DNA of 64,000 nucleotides, from assembly GCA_036499825.1 (NCBI GenBank), contig DASYCZ010000055.1:1-64000 (forward strand), written 5' to 3'. The notes under the pieces are model-generated. The model was given only the letters and a program-made list of their open reading frames with translations, searched no databases and had not been told where the DNA came from. Every line of letters starts with the position of its first letter. The stretch's first letter is position 1. Shown here in pieces: positions 36,331 through 44,154 of the stretch. This DNA comes from Paradevosia sp036499825 (GTDB lineage Bacteria > Pseudomonadota > Alphaproteobacteria > Rhizobiales > Devosiaceae). A program made the position numbers and the translations under genes.

Positions 36331-36498
36331 ATGACCATCATGGAAATGGACGAGAGAAATCGGACCACCAAGGCACGCGTTCTGACCTTGACCCAGGGCT
36401 ATGACGGCGAGCGGCATTATCTTGCCCTGCTGGCCTCGATCATTCCGGCTCTCGCCATTCTCGCCGTCGCTGTTTCCCTGCTGATGGCGGCCAACTAA
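36331..36498 (+). CDS. small membrane protein, 55 residues, stress-associated by promoter
   Basis: An unrecognised 55-residue protein: a charged head (MTIMEMDERNRTTKARVLTL), then one hydrophobic helix at about 32-54 (LALLASIIPALAILAVAVSL) and a short tail. A strong ribosome site (AAGGAG, eight bases before ATG) and an EcfG-type promoter upstream argue that it is a true gene. It is followed 66 bases later by a DUF3309 gene. Function unknown. Confidence 0.7.
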   Translation: MTIMEMDERNRTTKARVLTLTQGYDGERHYLALLASIIPALAILAVAVSLLMAAN

Positions 36499-36564
36499 CT
36501 CACCGACTTCCCACAAATCGGGGCCCGCTCAGCGTCACGCCTCGTCAACAAGGAGCACACGAAG

Positions 36565-36717
36565 ATGGGCACAATACTCATCATTATTCTCATCCTGATC
36601 CTAATTGGCGCTTTCCCGTCCTGGGGATACAGCCGCGGCTGGGGTTATTTCCCCTCGGGGATCGTGGGTGTGGTGCTGGTCATCATTTTGATCCTGGTGC
36701 TTTTGGGACGGATCTGA
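36565..36717 (+). CDS. DUF3309 family small hydrophobic protein
   Basis: A 50-residue protein with two hydrophobic helices around the conserved centre WGYSRGWGYFPSG, exactly the DUF3309 pattern, ending LLGRI. AGGAG ribosome site upstream. Widespread in Hyphomicrobiales, function unknown. No own EcfG motif is visible, so it may share the transcript from 36240. Confidence 0.85.
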   Translation: MGTILIIILILILIGAFPSWGYSRGWGYFPSGIVGVVLVIILILVLLGRI

Positions 36718-36790
36718 CATCGCCCCCTATGGGAGCACAGCCGGTCTGTCCCCTGCTCCCCGCGCTAGAAGATCAGCCTTCTGCCCCTAA

Positions 36791-36820
36791 TCACCCGGCA
36801 GCCTGTACCCCGCCGGGTGA
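36791..36820 (+). terminator. hairpin after the DUF3309 gene
   Basis: TCACCCGGC and GCCGGGTGA, a perfect 9-bp stem with a 12-base loop, 74 bases after the DUF3309 stop and before the next promoter; no U-tract. Confidence 0.4.
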
Positions 36821-36845
36821 TGTCCACTTGACTCCGGTCCCGCAC

Positions 36846-36871
36846 GGAACTCCCCTTGTCGAAGGCGCGTT
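36846..36871 (+). promoter_or_regulatory. EcfG-type promoter (GGAAC-N17-CGTT)
   Basis: GGAAC at 36846-36850 and CGTT at 36868-36871 with a 17-base spacer, 42 bases before the DUF883 gene. Exact match to both consensus boxes. Confidence 0.72.
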
Positions 36872-36913
36872 TACGCCAGGACGGAATCAACAAACTCAAC
36901 ACGGAGCATCAAC

Positions 36914-37324
36914 ATGGCTACCACCAGCGACATGGCCCCCAACCGCCCTCGCAAGGCAAGCACGACGGCTTCCGCCGCCGCTTCCGAGGCCAAGGACGCG
37001 ATCAAGTCGACCGTGAGCCGCGCTCGCGACGAGGCCCGTGAGGAACAACTCGAGGCCCAGATCGCCCGCCTGCAGGACGACATCAAATCGATCGCCACGA
37101 CCTTGAGCCGCCTGAGTGGTGAAAAGGTCGCAGAAGCGCGCGACACCGCCAAGGGCGAATACCGCCATCTCATGCAGCAGGGCAAGGACGCCATCGGCGC
37201 AGTCGGCGATCAGGCCAGCGACCTCGAAACACAGCTCAAGGATACCATCCGGGAGAAGCCGCTGACGGCGGTCGCTGGCGCCATCGGCATCGGCTTCCTG
37301 CTCGCCATTCTGTCGCGGCGCTAG
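36914..37324 (+). CDS. DUF883 (ElaB/YqjD-like) ribosome/membrane-associated protein
   Basis: A 136-residue protein with a Ser/Ala-rich head, a long amphipathic coiled-coil region (about 25-105, e.g. EEQLEAQIARLQDDIKSIATT) and a C-terminal glycine-rich helix with basic end (REKPLTAVAGAIGIGFLLAI, LSRR). This is the YqjD/ElaB/DUF883 layout: a stress-induced inner-membrane anchor that in enterics can bind ribosomes. A consensus EcfG promoter precedes it, and a holin-like membrane gene follows after four bases. Confidence 0.88.
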   Translation: MATTSDMAPNRPRKASTTASAAASEAKDAIKSTVSRARDEAREEQLEAQIARLQDDIKSIATTLSRLSGEKVAEARDTAKGEYRHLMQQGKDAIGAVGDQASDLETQLKDTIREKPLTAVAGAIGIGFLLAILSRR

Positions 37325-37328
37325 TTTC

Positions 37329-37778
37329 ATGAACCTGCTGGGACCGCTCGCGGCCTTGCTGGGCATAGAAACCGACGCGATCGTCGAGCGCGTCAGACGC
37401 AAGATCGTGTTCTGGTCGATCATCGGTCTGTTCGGCGCAATCGCCATGATGTTTCTCTTGCTCGACCTTTACCTCTGGCTCAGCGACATCTGGAATCCCA
37501 TCATCGCGGCGTCGATTATCGCTGCCGGCGGCGCGGTGATTGCGCTGATCACCTACATCGTCATGCGGATGGTGGAGGGCGGCCAGAAGGCCAAGGAAAT
37601 GGATCGGCGGCGCGCCAATGAAACCACGGCGCTGGTGACGACCGCGGCGCTGACGGCCCTGCCCGTGTTGCTGCGCTCGCCGCTGGTCCGCACCGTCGGA
37701 TTGCCCTTGGCGGCTGTTGCGGCGGTAGCGCTGTTTGGCCGCTCGTTCATGGACAAGCGCGACGAAAAATCCGATTGA
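37329..37778 (+). CDS. holin-superfamily-like (YqjE-type) membrane protein
   Basis: A 149-residue protein with two adjacent hydrophobic helices at about 27-75 (FWSIIGLFGAIAMMFLLLDL; IIAASIIAAGGAVIALITYI) and a third near 110-135. This is the phage-holin-3-like/YqjE-type partner that commonly follows YqjD-like genes. It lies four bases after the DUF883 gene, so the two are co-transcribed. Function unknown beyond envelope stress. Confidence 0.75.
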   Translation: MNLLGPLAALLGIETDAIVERVRRKIVFWSIIGLFGAIAMMFLLLDLYLWLSDIWNPIIAASIIAAGGAVIALITYIVMRMVEGGQKAKEMDRRRANETTALVTTAALTALPVLLRSPLVRTVGLPLAAVAAVALFGRSFMDKRDEKSD

Positions 37779-37797
37779 TGTTCGATTGAGTGTCGCG

Positions 37798-37825
37798 ACG
37801 GGCGCTGCCGCAAGGGAGCGCCCGT
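37798..37825. terminator. terminator-like hairpin between convergent genes
   Basis: ACGGGCGCT and AGCGCCCGT, a 9-bp perfect stem with a 10-base loop, in the 51-base gap between the holin-like gene and the kinase stop. T-runs are weak on both sides; likely bidirectional by position. Confidence 0.5.
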
Positions 37826-37829
37826 TCTG

Positions 37830-39341
37830 CTATGCCTCGACCGGCAGCGGGAAGGAAATTCGCGCCTCGACGCCGGTCTGCGGGAAGGTCAGCTCCACCG
37901 AACTATCGAGCACCTTGGCAAGGCTGCGTTCGATCAGCTTGCCACCCAGGCCATACTCCTGGGGCTCCACGACTGGCGGGCCGCCGGTCTCGGTCCATTG
38001 GAGCTCGACGCGAAGGTCTGGTGCCTGACGCTTGATCCAGCGGATGACCACGCGGCCTTCCGGGACACTGAGGGCGCCGAAGCGGGCCGCATTCGATGCC
38101 AGCTCGTGCAGCACCAGGCCCAGGCCCAGGGCGTGATCTGGCGGCAGGAAGACGTCCTCGCCGTTGAGTTCTATCTGTTCGGCCTGCAGATCGACATCCC
38201 CGCGCACCTGCAGGCCCACCAGTTCCAACAGGCCAATGCCTGACCAGTCGCGGTCCGACAGTAGCGCGTGGGATTCCGACAACGTCCGCAGACGTCCCGA
38301 GAATGCGTCGATGAACCGTTCGGGGTCCGGATTCCGGCGCATCGTCTGCCGCGCCAGTGACTGGATCATAGCCAGCGTATTCTTTACCCGGTGGTTGAGT
38401 TCGCGCAGCAACAACCTTGTGTGCTCGGCGGCTTCCCGCGTCTCGGTCAGATCGAGATGGACGCCCATCATGATCAGCGGCTTGCCGTTGCCGTCGCGCT
38501 GATAAACCCGGCCGCGGCCCAGCAGCCAGCGCCCTGTCGGGTCTACCCGGAATTCGCTGACATAGTCGATACCGTCATCGAAAGCAGCCCGCAGGGCTTC
38601 GTCCACACCTGGACGATCCGCCACATGCACATTGCCGAGCATGTCCCGCCCGGTCATGGGAACATCCACCGGCAGTTCGAACATGCGCCGCAAAATGTCG
38701 TTGGCCACGACCTCGTCGGTCCTCAGATCCCAGACCCAGCTCCCAACCCGGCCTGCTTCGAGGGTGAGCGCATGCCGCCACTCTTCGCGGATCAGTGCCG
38801 CTGCGGTACGTGCCCGCACACGCGCCTCGTCCTTCAGCTCGAAGAGCGAACTGGCCGTCGCGGCCAGGTCCGCGAGTTGCTGCAATTGCTTTTGCGGTAC
38901 GTCGTGTTTCGCCTGGGGCGCCAGCACACACAGCGCCCCTATGCGTTGCCCGCGCACCACCACCGGCGCTCCGGCATAGAACCGAACATGATGGGGGCCG
39001 GTGACCAGCGGATTGTCCGCAAAGCGTTCATCGAGCGTCGTATCTTCGACGACCATGTAATCGTGTTTGCTGGCGATGGTGTGTGCGCAAAAGGAGATGT
39101 CGGTGGCGGTGCCGTCATCATCGAGCCCCGCCTTGGACATGAACCACTGCCGCTCGACATCGAGCAGGGTGATCAGCGCCACCGGCACGTCGAAGATTTG
39201 CGATGCGAGGCGCGTCAATCGATCGAAATCCGGGTCGGGATCGGAATCCAGAACCGATAATGCCGCGAGCATGTCGCGGCGCTGCGGATCTTCAACGACC
39301 TGCCTTACGGGTCCGGGCAGGGGCCGGGTCGGTTCTTTCAC
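37830..39341 (-). CDS. HWE/HisKA_2 sensor histidine kinase with GAF and PAS domains
   Basis: About 503 residues, soluble: GAF domain (about 20-170; DFDRLTRLASQIFDVPVALITLLD core FDVPVALITLLD, SFCAHTI), PAS domain with PAC (about 190-315; SWVWDLRTDEVVAND), then the phosphoacceptor box RELNHRVKNTLAMIQSLARQ (His in NHRVKN) and an HWE-type ATPase end. The GTG at 39339-39341 with AGGA six bases before is preferred; TTG at 39356 would add five residues. A consensus EcfG promoter lies 63-87 bases upstream on the same strand. Such kinases feed PhyR in related bacteria; the target here is inferred. Confidence 0.9.
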   Translation of the reverse strand: MKEPTRPLPGPVRQVVEDPQRRDMLAALSVLDSDPDPDFDRLTRLASQIFDVPVALITLLDVERQWFMSKAGLDDDGTATDISFCAHTIASKHDYMVVEDTTLDERFADNPLVTGPHHVRFYAGAPVVVRGQRIGALCVLAPQAKHDVPQKQLQQLADLAATASSLFELKDEARVRARTAAALIREEWRHALTLEAGRVGSWVWDLRTDEVVANDILRRMFELPVDVPMTGRDMLGNVHVADRPGVDEALRAAFDDGIDYVSEFRVDPTGRWLLGRGRVYQRDGNGKPLIMMGVHLDLTETREAAEHTRLLLRELNHRVKNTLAMIQSLARQTMRRNPDPERFIDAFSGRLRTLSESHALLSDRDWSGIGLLELVGLQVRGDVDLQAEQIELNGEDVFLPPDHALGLGLVLHELASNAARFGALSVPEGRVVIRWIKRQAPDLRVELQWTETGGPPVVEPQEYGLGGKLIERSLAKVLDSSVELTFPQTGVEARISFPLPVEA

Positions 39342-39403
39342 CTCAAGTCCTGACAAGAAAATATATGAAAGATCGGGACAAAATTATTCTCGACGTGCGC
39401 AGA

Positions 39404-39428
39404 AACGCACCGACGCAAGGGTGGTTCC
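39404..39428 (-). promoter_or_regulatory. EcfG-type promoter of the GAF-PAS kinase (GGAAC-N16-CGTT)
   Basis: On the minus strand GGAAC (39428-39424), 16-base spacer and CGTT (39407-39404), 63 bases before the kinase start. Exact consensus, placing this kinase under the general stress sigma factor. Confidence 0.72.
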
Positions 39429-39504
39429 AACACGCTTCAAATTCGTTACTGCTGAAAATATAGTGCGGTTCCTCTCCGGGACAATAAACATCCGCAAAGG
39501 TGGT

Positions 39505-40410
39505 TTAAGCGCCGGCCGGCACTACGACCCGCAAGGCCCCAGGATGAATTCTAAGCACCACCCGGCCGGGCAGATTGAAGAGCTCGCCATCGATCACCGC
39601 CTGCGCCGAATGCTTGCGCCTGGGGAAATCCAGCGTCACCGCGCTGACTTCCATTTCCACCACCGAGGGGTGGGCGCGCCAGCGGCCGATGAGAACGCCG
39701 ATGAGCAGCCGGATCAGTGAAACCCTTGACATCGGCGCGGCGACGTAAACGCCGAGCACGCCTTGGTCGAGCACATCCGCATAGGGGATGTGACCATCGC
39801 CGGCACGATTGTTGGACACCGCGATGCCCGAAACCATCCGCTTCGCGGCGCCCTCCGAGGAGCGGATTTCCACATGGAACCGTGGCGGTGGCCGCACGAT
39901 GGCGCCGGTGACCGAGCGCACACTCGCCAGCATCTTGCCCCACCGGCTGCGATACGTCATGTGATCGCGGATGCGGATCAGTCGCGCGTGGATCCCGACG
40001 CCGAACTGGTGCACGAAGGCCCACTCATTCGCGGTGGCGATATCGACGGACTGCACCTCGCCGGCCGCCAGCGCCTCGAGCGTCTCCCGCAGCGAGAGCG
40101 GCAACCTCAACGCCCGCGCGAACAAATTCATCGTGCCGGCGGGAAGCACGGCCAATACGACGCCGGTGCGGAAGGCGATCGCCGCGGCAGCGGAGATCGT
40201 GCCGTCGCCGCCGCCCGCGAGCAGCACCCCGTCCCCGGCGTCACGCGCACCCTGTTCGAGCGCCTCCGATATCATGTGACCGGCGACGACCCGGCATTCC
40301 AGCGTATCGCCATGCATCTCGAAAATACGACGGGCGCTATCGCAGAACGCCTCCATATCCATGGAGCGAAAAGTGCCGCCATCACGGTTGAAGACGCCGA
40401 CGAAATGCAT
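39505..40410 (-). CDS. diacylglycerol kinase-family lipid/sphingosine kinase
   Basis: A 301-residue DAGK-catalytic-domain protein with the nucleotide motif LLAGGGDGTISAAAAI (GGGDGT at about 86-91), followed by LAVLPAGTMNLFARAL, the PxGTxNxFAR signature. The C-terminal beta domain has NNRAGDGHIPYADVLDQGVL and ends in VVPAGA. It phosphorylates a lipid such as diacylglycerol; the exact lipid is not visible. It is followed by no same-strand gene and preceded by the CHASE3 kinase, 34 bases away. Confidence 0.9.
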   Translation of the reverse strand: MHFVGVFNRDGGTFRSMDMEAFCDSARRIFEMHGDTLECRVVAGHMISEALEQGARDAGDGVLLAGGGDGTISAAAAIAFRTGVVLAVLPAGTMNLFARALRLPLSLRETLEALAAGEVQSVDIATANEWAFVHQFGVGIHARLIRIRDHMTYRSRWGKMLASVRSVTGAIVRPPPRFHVEIRSSEGAAKRMVSGIAVSNNRAGDGHIPYADVLDQGVLGVYVAAPMSRVSLIRLLIGVLIGRWRAHPSVVEMEVSAVTLDFPRRKHSAQAVIDGELFNLPGRVVLRIHPGALRVVVPAGA

Positions 40411-40444
40411 GATGCCCCCAAGCCGCCACGAGACCGGCAGGTCC

Positions 40445-41893
40445 TCACGACGCTTCTGCCACCTTCTCGACCACCGGCAATTCCGGCAAGCTTATGGTGG
40501 TCCTGGTTCCCCCGCCGGCTCGCGGCGAAATATCGGGGCTGCCACCGAACTGCTGCGCCAATTGCTTGATGATCAGCGATCCCAGCCCATCGGGTTTTTC
40601 GTCGTCATCGGGCGGGCGGATGCCGATGCCGTCATCTTCCACCACCAGCGTCACCTGCCCCGCCGCGTCGCGGTAAAGGCGTGTCCAGATATTGCCGCCG
40701 CGCTGGTTGGGGAAAGCGTGCTTCACCGCATTCGTGACCAACTCGCCGAGCACTATCCCCACGGTGGTGGCATCGCGCGCCTTGATGAACAGCGGTTCAA
40801 ACGCGGTCTCGAAATGAATGGTCGAACCATCGGGGCGGTTGAGCTCGAGATCCTCGACCACCGTATTCAGGAAATCATCGGCTCGCGTCGTTTCGAGATC
40901 GTCTCCCAACCGCAGGCGCCGGTGTCCCGAGGCAATGACCTGCACCCTGCTGCGCGCCGCCTCCAGTGCGGTCTTCACTTCGCCCGACCGCGTCCGCATC
41001 ATCTGCAAGCCGAGCAGCGACGACACCGTCGCCAGCGAATTGCCGATGCGATGGTTGCTGTCCTGCAGCAAGGTTTCGACCCGCTGCCGCTCGCGCTCGG
41101 CATGCCTGCTGGCCTCCTCGAACTCCGCCGTGCGCTCCTGCACCCGCGCTTCCAGTTCTTCATTCTCGGAGAGCAGGAAGCTTTGCGAACGGGCCAGCGC
41201 GCTGACCTGCTTTTGCGACCGCGTGAACAGCGCGTAGGTCAGGCTCGCTCCAGCCGCCAGCGCCACCAGGATCACGCCGATCAACATGGTTCGCAGATGC
41301 GCCAGATTGTCGTTACGCTCGACCAGCAACTGGCTCTGCGTTTCGAGCAGTTGCGATATGCCCTGCCGGATGCTGTCCATCTGCCGCTGACCGGTATCGG
41401 TCAGGATCATCTCTTTGGCCTGCTGGAGATGGCCATCTTTGGCCAGCGTCACCGTCGTTTCCATCTCGATGCGCTTGCTGCCGATGTCGCCTGAGATCGC
41501 CACCACGCGCAGATGCTGCAGCGGGTTGTCCTCCGTCAGTCCCATCAGCGTCTGCAGCCGGCTGTCCATAGTGGCCAGCGCGAGATTATAGGGGGCGAGG
41601 TAACGCTCATCCAGCGTCAGCAGGAAGCCGCGCTGCCCGGTTTCGGCATCCGTAATGGCTTGCGACAGGTCACGGGCGGCATCGCGCACATCATAGGAAT
41701 GCACCATCTCGTCGACCTGGCGATCGAACCCCCGCACCAGGTACAGCGCCGTGCCCGCCGCGAAGATGATCATCAGGAGGGAGGCGACGACGGCTAGACG
41801 GCGGCCGCCGAGCCAGCGCCGATTAATAAACACACCAAGAGAAGCAGCCACATCGGTCATGGAAACTTTCGATCGATTGTGAGGCAGAGCCAT
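40445..41893 (-). CDS. CHASE3-domain HisKA_2/HWE sensor histidine kinase
   Basis: A 482-residue membrane kinase. TM1 at about 33-53, periplasmic CHASE3 domain to about 200 (DARDLSQAITDAETGQRGFLLT, core AITDAETGQRGFLL), TM2 at about 203-223, a coiled coil (SENEELEARVQERTAEFEEA), the phosphoacceptor box DSNHRIGNSLATVSSLLGLQ and a C-terminal ATPase domain (VLGELVTNAVKHAFP; DGIGIRP; GLGSLIIKQL). An internal ATG at 41860 is possible. It lies downstream of a Crp/Fnr gene on the same strand, 76 bases apart. Second of three such kinases near phyR. Confidence 0.9.
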   Translation of the reverse strand: MALPHNRSKVSMTDVAASLGVFINRRWLGGRRLAVVASLLMIIFAAGTALYLVRGFDRQVDEMVHSYDVRDAARDLSQAITDAETGQRGFLLTLDERYLAPYNLALATMDSRLQTLMGLTEDNPLQHLRVVAISGDIGSKRIEMETTVTLAKDGHLQQAKEMILTDTGQRQMDSIRQGISQLLETQSQLLVERNDNLAHLRTMLIGVILVALAAGASLTYALFTRSQKQVSALARSQSFLLSENEELEARVQERTAEFEEASRHAERERQRVETLLQDSNHRIGNSLATVSSLLGLQMMRTRSGEVKTALEAARSRVQVIASGHRRLRLGDDLETTRADDFLNTVVEDLELNRPDGSTIHFETAFEPLFIKARDATTVGIVLGELVTNAVKHAFPNQRGGNIWTRLYRDAAGQVTLVVEDDGIGIRPPDDDEKPDGLGSLIIKQLAQQFGGSPDISPRAGGGTRTTISLPELPVVEKVAEAS

Positions 41894-41969
41894 CCAAGTA
41901 CGTCCCTGGACTAGCGCCTGCAGGTGGCCGGAATAGGGCTCGGGTGTCTTTCGGTTGTGATCATGCTGG

Positions 41970-42725
41970 TCAGATCAGGGGCCGCTTGACTTCCGGCAAT
42001 CCTTGCCAGGACGCTATATCCATGAGCGCTTGCGGATCGCGCACTTCGCAGGTCCGATCGCGCCATTCGATCAAGCCCTTTTCCGACAGTTTCCGCAAGG
42101 TCTTGTTCGTATGCACGATCGATAGACCCAGCGTGTCGGCAACGTGTTGCTGGGTGATGGGGATCAGAAGATTGCGCTCTTCCGTCAATCCGACCGAGCG
42201 GGCGCGTTGATAGATGAACGCAATGAGGTAAGCCGCGCGCTCCAGCGCCGTACGCCGGCCCAGGCTCAGCAGATTTTCGTCGAGCATGCGCTCTTCGCGT
42301 GAAGCGAGCCAGGTGATGTCGAAGGCAAGGCCTGGGTGGTTCTTGAACAGGGTCGGCAGCTTGTCGCGCTGGAACACGCACATGACCACCGGCGACAGCG
42401 CCTCGATGGAATGTTCCATTTCCCCCAGCACCGAACCCTGCAGTCCCACCATGTCGCCCGGCAGCACATAGTTGAGAATCTGCCGCCGGCCATCCCCCAG
42501 GGTCTTGTAGCGAAACGCCCAGCCGGAAAGCAGCGTGAACAGATGCGCGCTGTGGCTGCCCTCGGACAATATCGTGGTACCCGGTTCGGCCACCAGTTCG
42601 GCCGTCTTGAAGCCCGACACGAAGCGCAGTTCCTCGGCCTGGAACGGCCGAAAATGCGGCATGGCGCGCAATGGACATCTTTCGCAAGGCACGCGGCGAT
42701 TGGTTGGAGGCATGCCCGAACTCAT
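41970..42725 (-). CDS. Crp/Fnr-family transcriptional regulator
   Basis: A 251-residue regulator: an N-terminal Cys pair (CERC, C14 and C17), cyclic-nucleotide-binding-like beta roll (about 30-145; TILSEGSHSAHLFTLLSGW, NYVLPGDMVGLQG) and a winged helix at about 160-225 (PITQQHVADTLGLSIVHTNK). Only three N-terminal-half cysteines (14, 17, 116) are present, so the four-Cys iron-sulfur set of classical FNR is incomplete; redox or cluster sensing is uncertain. It is divergent from the receiver gene at 42874. Confidence 0.9.
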   Translation of the reverse strand: MSSGMPPTNRRVPCERCPLRAMPHFRPFQAEELRFVSGFKTAELVAEPGTTILSEGSHSAHLFTLLSGWAFRYKTLGDGRRQILNYVLPGDMVGLQGSVLGEMEHSIEALSPVVMCVFQRDKLPTLFKNHPGLAFDITWLASREERMLDENLLSLGRRTALERAAYLIAFIYQRARSVGLTEERNLLIPITQQHVADTLGLSIVHTNKTLRKLSEKGLIEWRDRTCEVRDPQALMDIASWQGLPEVKRPLI

Positions 42726-42873
42726 GGATGAAGCCTCCGAACGCTATCATTTGCGTATCGGTCTGCAACGCGACCTTTTGCGAATAGTTGCCCAACTCGC
42801 ATGTCAAACTTAAATGACACTGTCGCCGCCAGCGCCCACACCGTGCCACCTAAATGGTGCGGATTTTGATCAT

Positions 42874-43236
42874 ATGCTGAGCGGAAAACGTCTTCTGATC
42901 GTGGAAGAAGAATTTCTCATCGCCCTCGATATCCAGCGGATGCTGGACGGGGCTGGGACCACGGCAATGATTTTTGTGCGCTCGGTCGACGAAGCCGAAG
43001 CGCATGTCGATAGGCTTGAAAATATGGATATCGCGATCATCGGGCTCCCGATGGAGACGAGTTCTGCGATCACCCTGGCCCAGGCCCTGCACGAGCGGGG
43101 CATTGCGGTGGTGGTCAGTTCATCCGACCACCGTCATCGTCACGGGATACCCGCGCTGCCCTTCGCGGCCATCATCATCAAGCCCTTCGCCGACGAAGAT
43201 CTGACCAGGGCCTGCCTGAAGGCCCTGGGGGGCTGA
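42874..43236 (+). CDS. single-domain response-regulator receiver lacking the phosphoacceptor Asp
   Basis: A 120-residue receiver domain with no output domain. The acidic pocket (VEEEF, E11-E13), the switch Ser region (VVVSSSD) and the conserved Lys (IIKPF, K103) are in place, but the strand-3 segment reads MDIAIIGLPM, with Gly57 where the phosphorylated Asp should be. It therefore cannot accept phosphate in the normal way. It resembles the receivers of PhyR-associated proteins (LIALDIQRML; ALHERGIA). A start at 42814 adding 20 residues is possible. It converges on ecfG, ending five bases from its stop. Confidence 0.8.
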   Translation: MLSGKRLLIVEEEFLIALDIQRMLDGAGTTAMIFVRSVDEAEAHVDRLENMDIAIIGLPMETSSAITLAQALHERGIAVVVSSSDHRHRHGIPALPFAAIIIKPFADEDLTRACLKALGG

Positions 43237-43241
43237 CGGGT

Positions 43242-43790
43242 CTAGAAATTGTGCGTGGTGACCTGCGCCGACACCGCATCCGGGCCGTAATCGGCTTCGC
43301 CTGATACCTGAAGCAGGTCCTGCAGGCGTGTCCGGGCCCGGCTGACGCGGCTTTTCATCGTACCGATGGCGCAATCGCAGATTTCAGCCGCCTCTTCATA
43401 GGAAAAGCCTGAGGCGCCGATGAGAATGACCGCTTCGCGCTGATCCGCCGGCAGGGCATCGAGAGCCTTCTTGAAGTCTTCCATATCCATGGCGCCATAT
43501 TGCGCCGGATGCACGGAAAGCCGCTCGGTAAAGGCGCCGTCGCTATCCTGGATTTCACGGCCGCGCTTGCGCATCTGGCTGTAAAATTCATTGCGCAGGA
43601 TGGTGAACAGCCAGGCCTTTATGTTGGTGCCGAGCTCGAAGCTGTCCTGCTTGGCCCAGGCCTTCATAACGGTGTCCTGAACCAGATCGTCAGCCTTGTC
43701 GTGTTTCCCTGTGAGGGAAACCGCGAAGGCTCGAAGGCTGGGTAGAGTAGCAAGCAATTCACGTTTGAACGACAGCACGGGTGCAGTCAT
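43242..43790 (-). CDS. ecfG: general stress response ECF sigma factor, EcfG type
   Basis: A 182-residue sigma factor with region 2 (LPSLRAFAVSLTGKHDKADDLVQDTVMKAW, core DKADDLVQDTVMKAW) and region 4 (LPADQREAVILIGASGFSYEEAAEI, core GFSYEEAAEICDCAIGTMKS). It directs RNA polymerase to GGAAC/CGTT promoters. It begins three bases after the NepR gene with an AAGGGGA ribosome site, and is held by NepR until phosphorylated PhyR releases it (established for this system). Confidence 0.93.
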   Translation of the reverse strand: MTAPVLSFKRELLATLPSLRAFAVSLTGKHDKADDLVQDTVMKAWAKQDSFELGTNIKAWLFTILRNEFYSQMRKRGREIQDSDGAFTERLSVHPAQYGAMDMEDFKKALDALPADQREAVILIGASGFSYEEAAEICDCAIGTMKSRVSRARTRLQDLLQVSGEADYGPDAVSAQVTTHNF

Positions 43791-43793
43791 GCT

Positions 43794-44012
43794 TTATTCC
43801 CCTTGCGAAGCTTCGTTGCCTTGCTGGCGCTCGACTTCATCCAGCTTCTCGAGCAGGTCGAGCAGCTTGTCCGGGATACCTTCATCTTGAACCGCACCAT
43901 AAAGTGCGCGCAAACGGGCACCGATATCGGAATTGGGCCCTAGCCCTTCGTCCGATTGCCCGAACTGCACTTTCCCGGGTTTCCGGGTCGTGCTCTTTTC
44001 TTTCATCATCAT
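43794..44012 (-). CDS. nepR: anti-sigma factor NepR
   Basis: A 72-residue protein with the NepR core GPNSDIGARLRALYGAVQDE and IPDKLLDLLEKLDE; a basic disordered head and acidic tail flank it, as is usual. NepR sequesters EcfG and is titrated by PhyR. Three tandem ATGs (44012, 44009, 44006) compete as starts; the AAGG ribosome site fits the second or third best. Divergent from phyR, with a near-consensus EcfG promoter upstream, so the locus is auto-activated. Confidence 0.92.
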   Translation of the reverse strand: MMMKEKSTTRKPGKVQFGQSDEGLGPNSDIGARLRALYGAVQDEGIPDKLLDLLEKLDEVERQQGNEASQGE

Positions 44013-44052
44013 TGCCTTGACCGTCAAAACAGCGTCTCAATCCGGCTTACAG

Positions 44053-44077
44053 AATGCGCCGCTGTCAAGAAAGTTCC
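44053..44077 (-). promoter_or_regulatory. EcfG-type promoter of nepR-ecfG (GGAAC-N16-CATT)
   Basis: On the minus strand GGAAC at 44077-44073, a 16-base spacer and CATT at 44056-44053, 41 bases before the first nepR ATG. The -10 box differs from CGTT at one base. Confidence 0.6.
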
Positions 44078-44086
44078 CCAGTTTGC

Positions 44087-44111
44087 GGAACTTTCCGTGA
44101 AACGGCTCGTT
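44087..44111 (+). promoter_or_regulatory. EcfG-type promoter of phyR (GGAAC-N16-CGTT)
   Basis: GGAAC at 44087-44091, 16-base spacer, CGTT at 44108-44111, 44 bases before the phyR ATG. With the nepR promoter it forms the symmetrical AAGTTCC-N9-GGAACTT, so the two -35 boxes are back to back. Confidence 0.75.
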
Positions 44112-44154
44112 AGCGATATTCGTGAACACGACAAGCGTCTCTGGGAGTTACGTC

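Noticed and set aside
39457..39476. A further GGAAC on the minus strand upstream of the GAF-PAS kinase
   Set aside because: No CGTT-like box at 16-17 bases from it; the site at 39404-39428 is exact and better placed.
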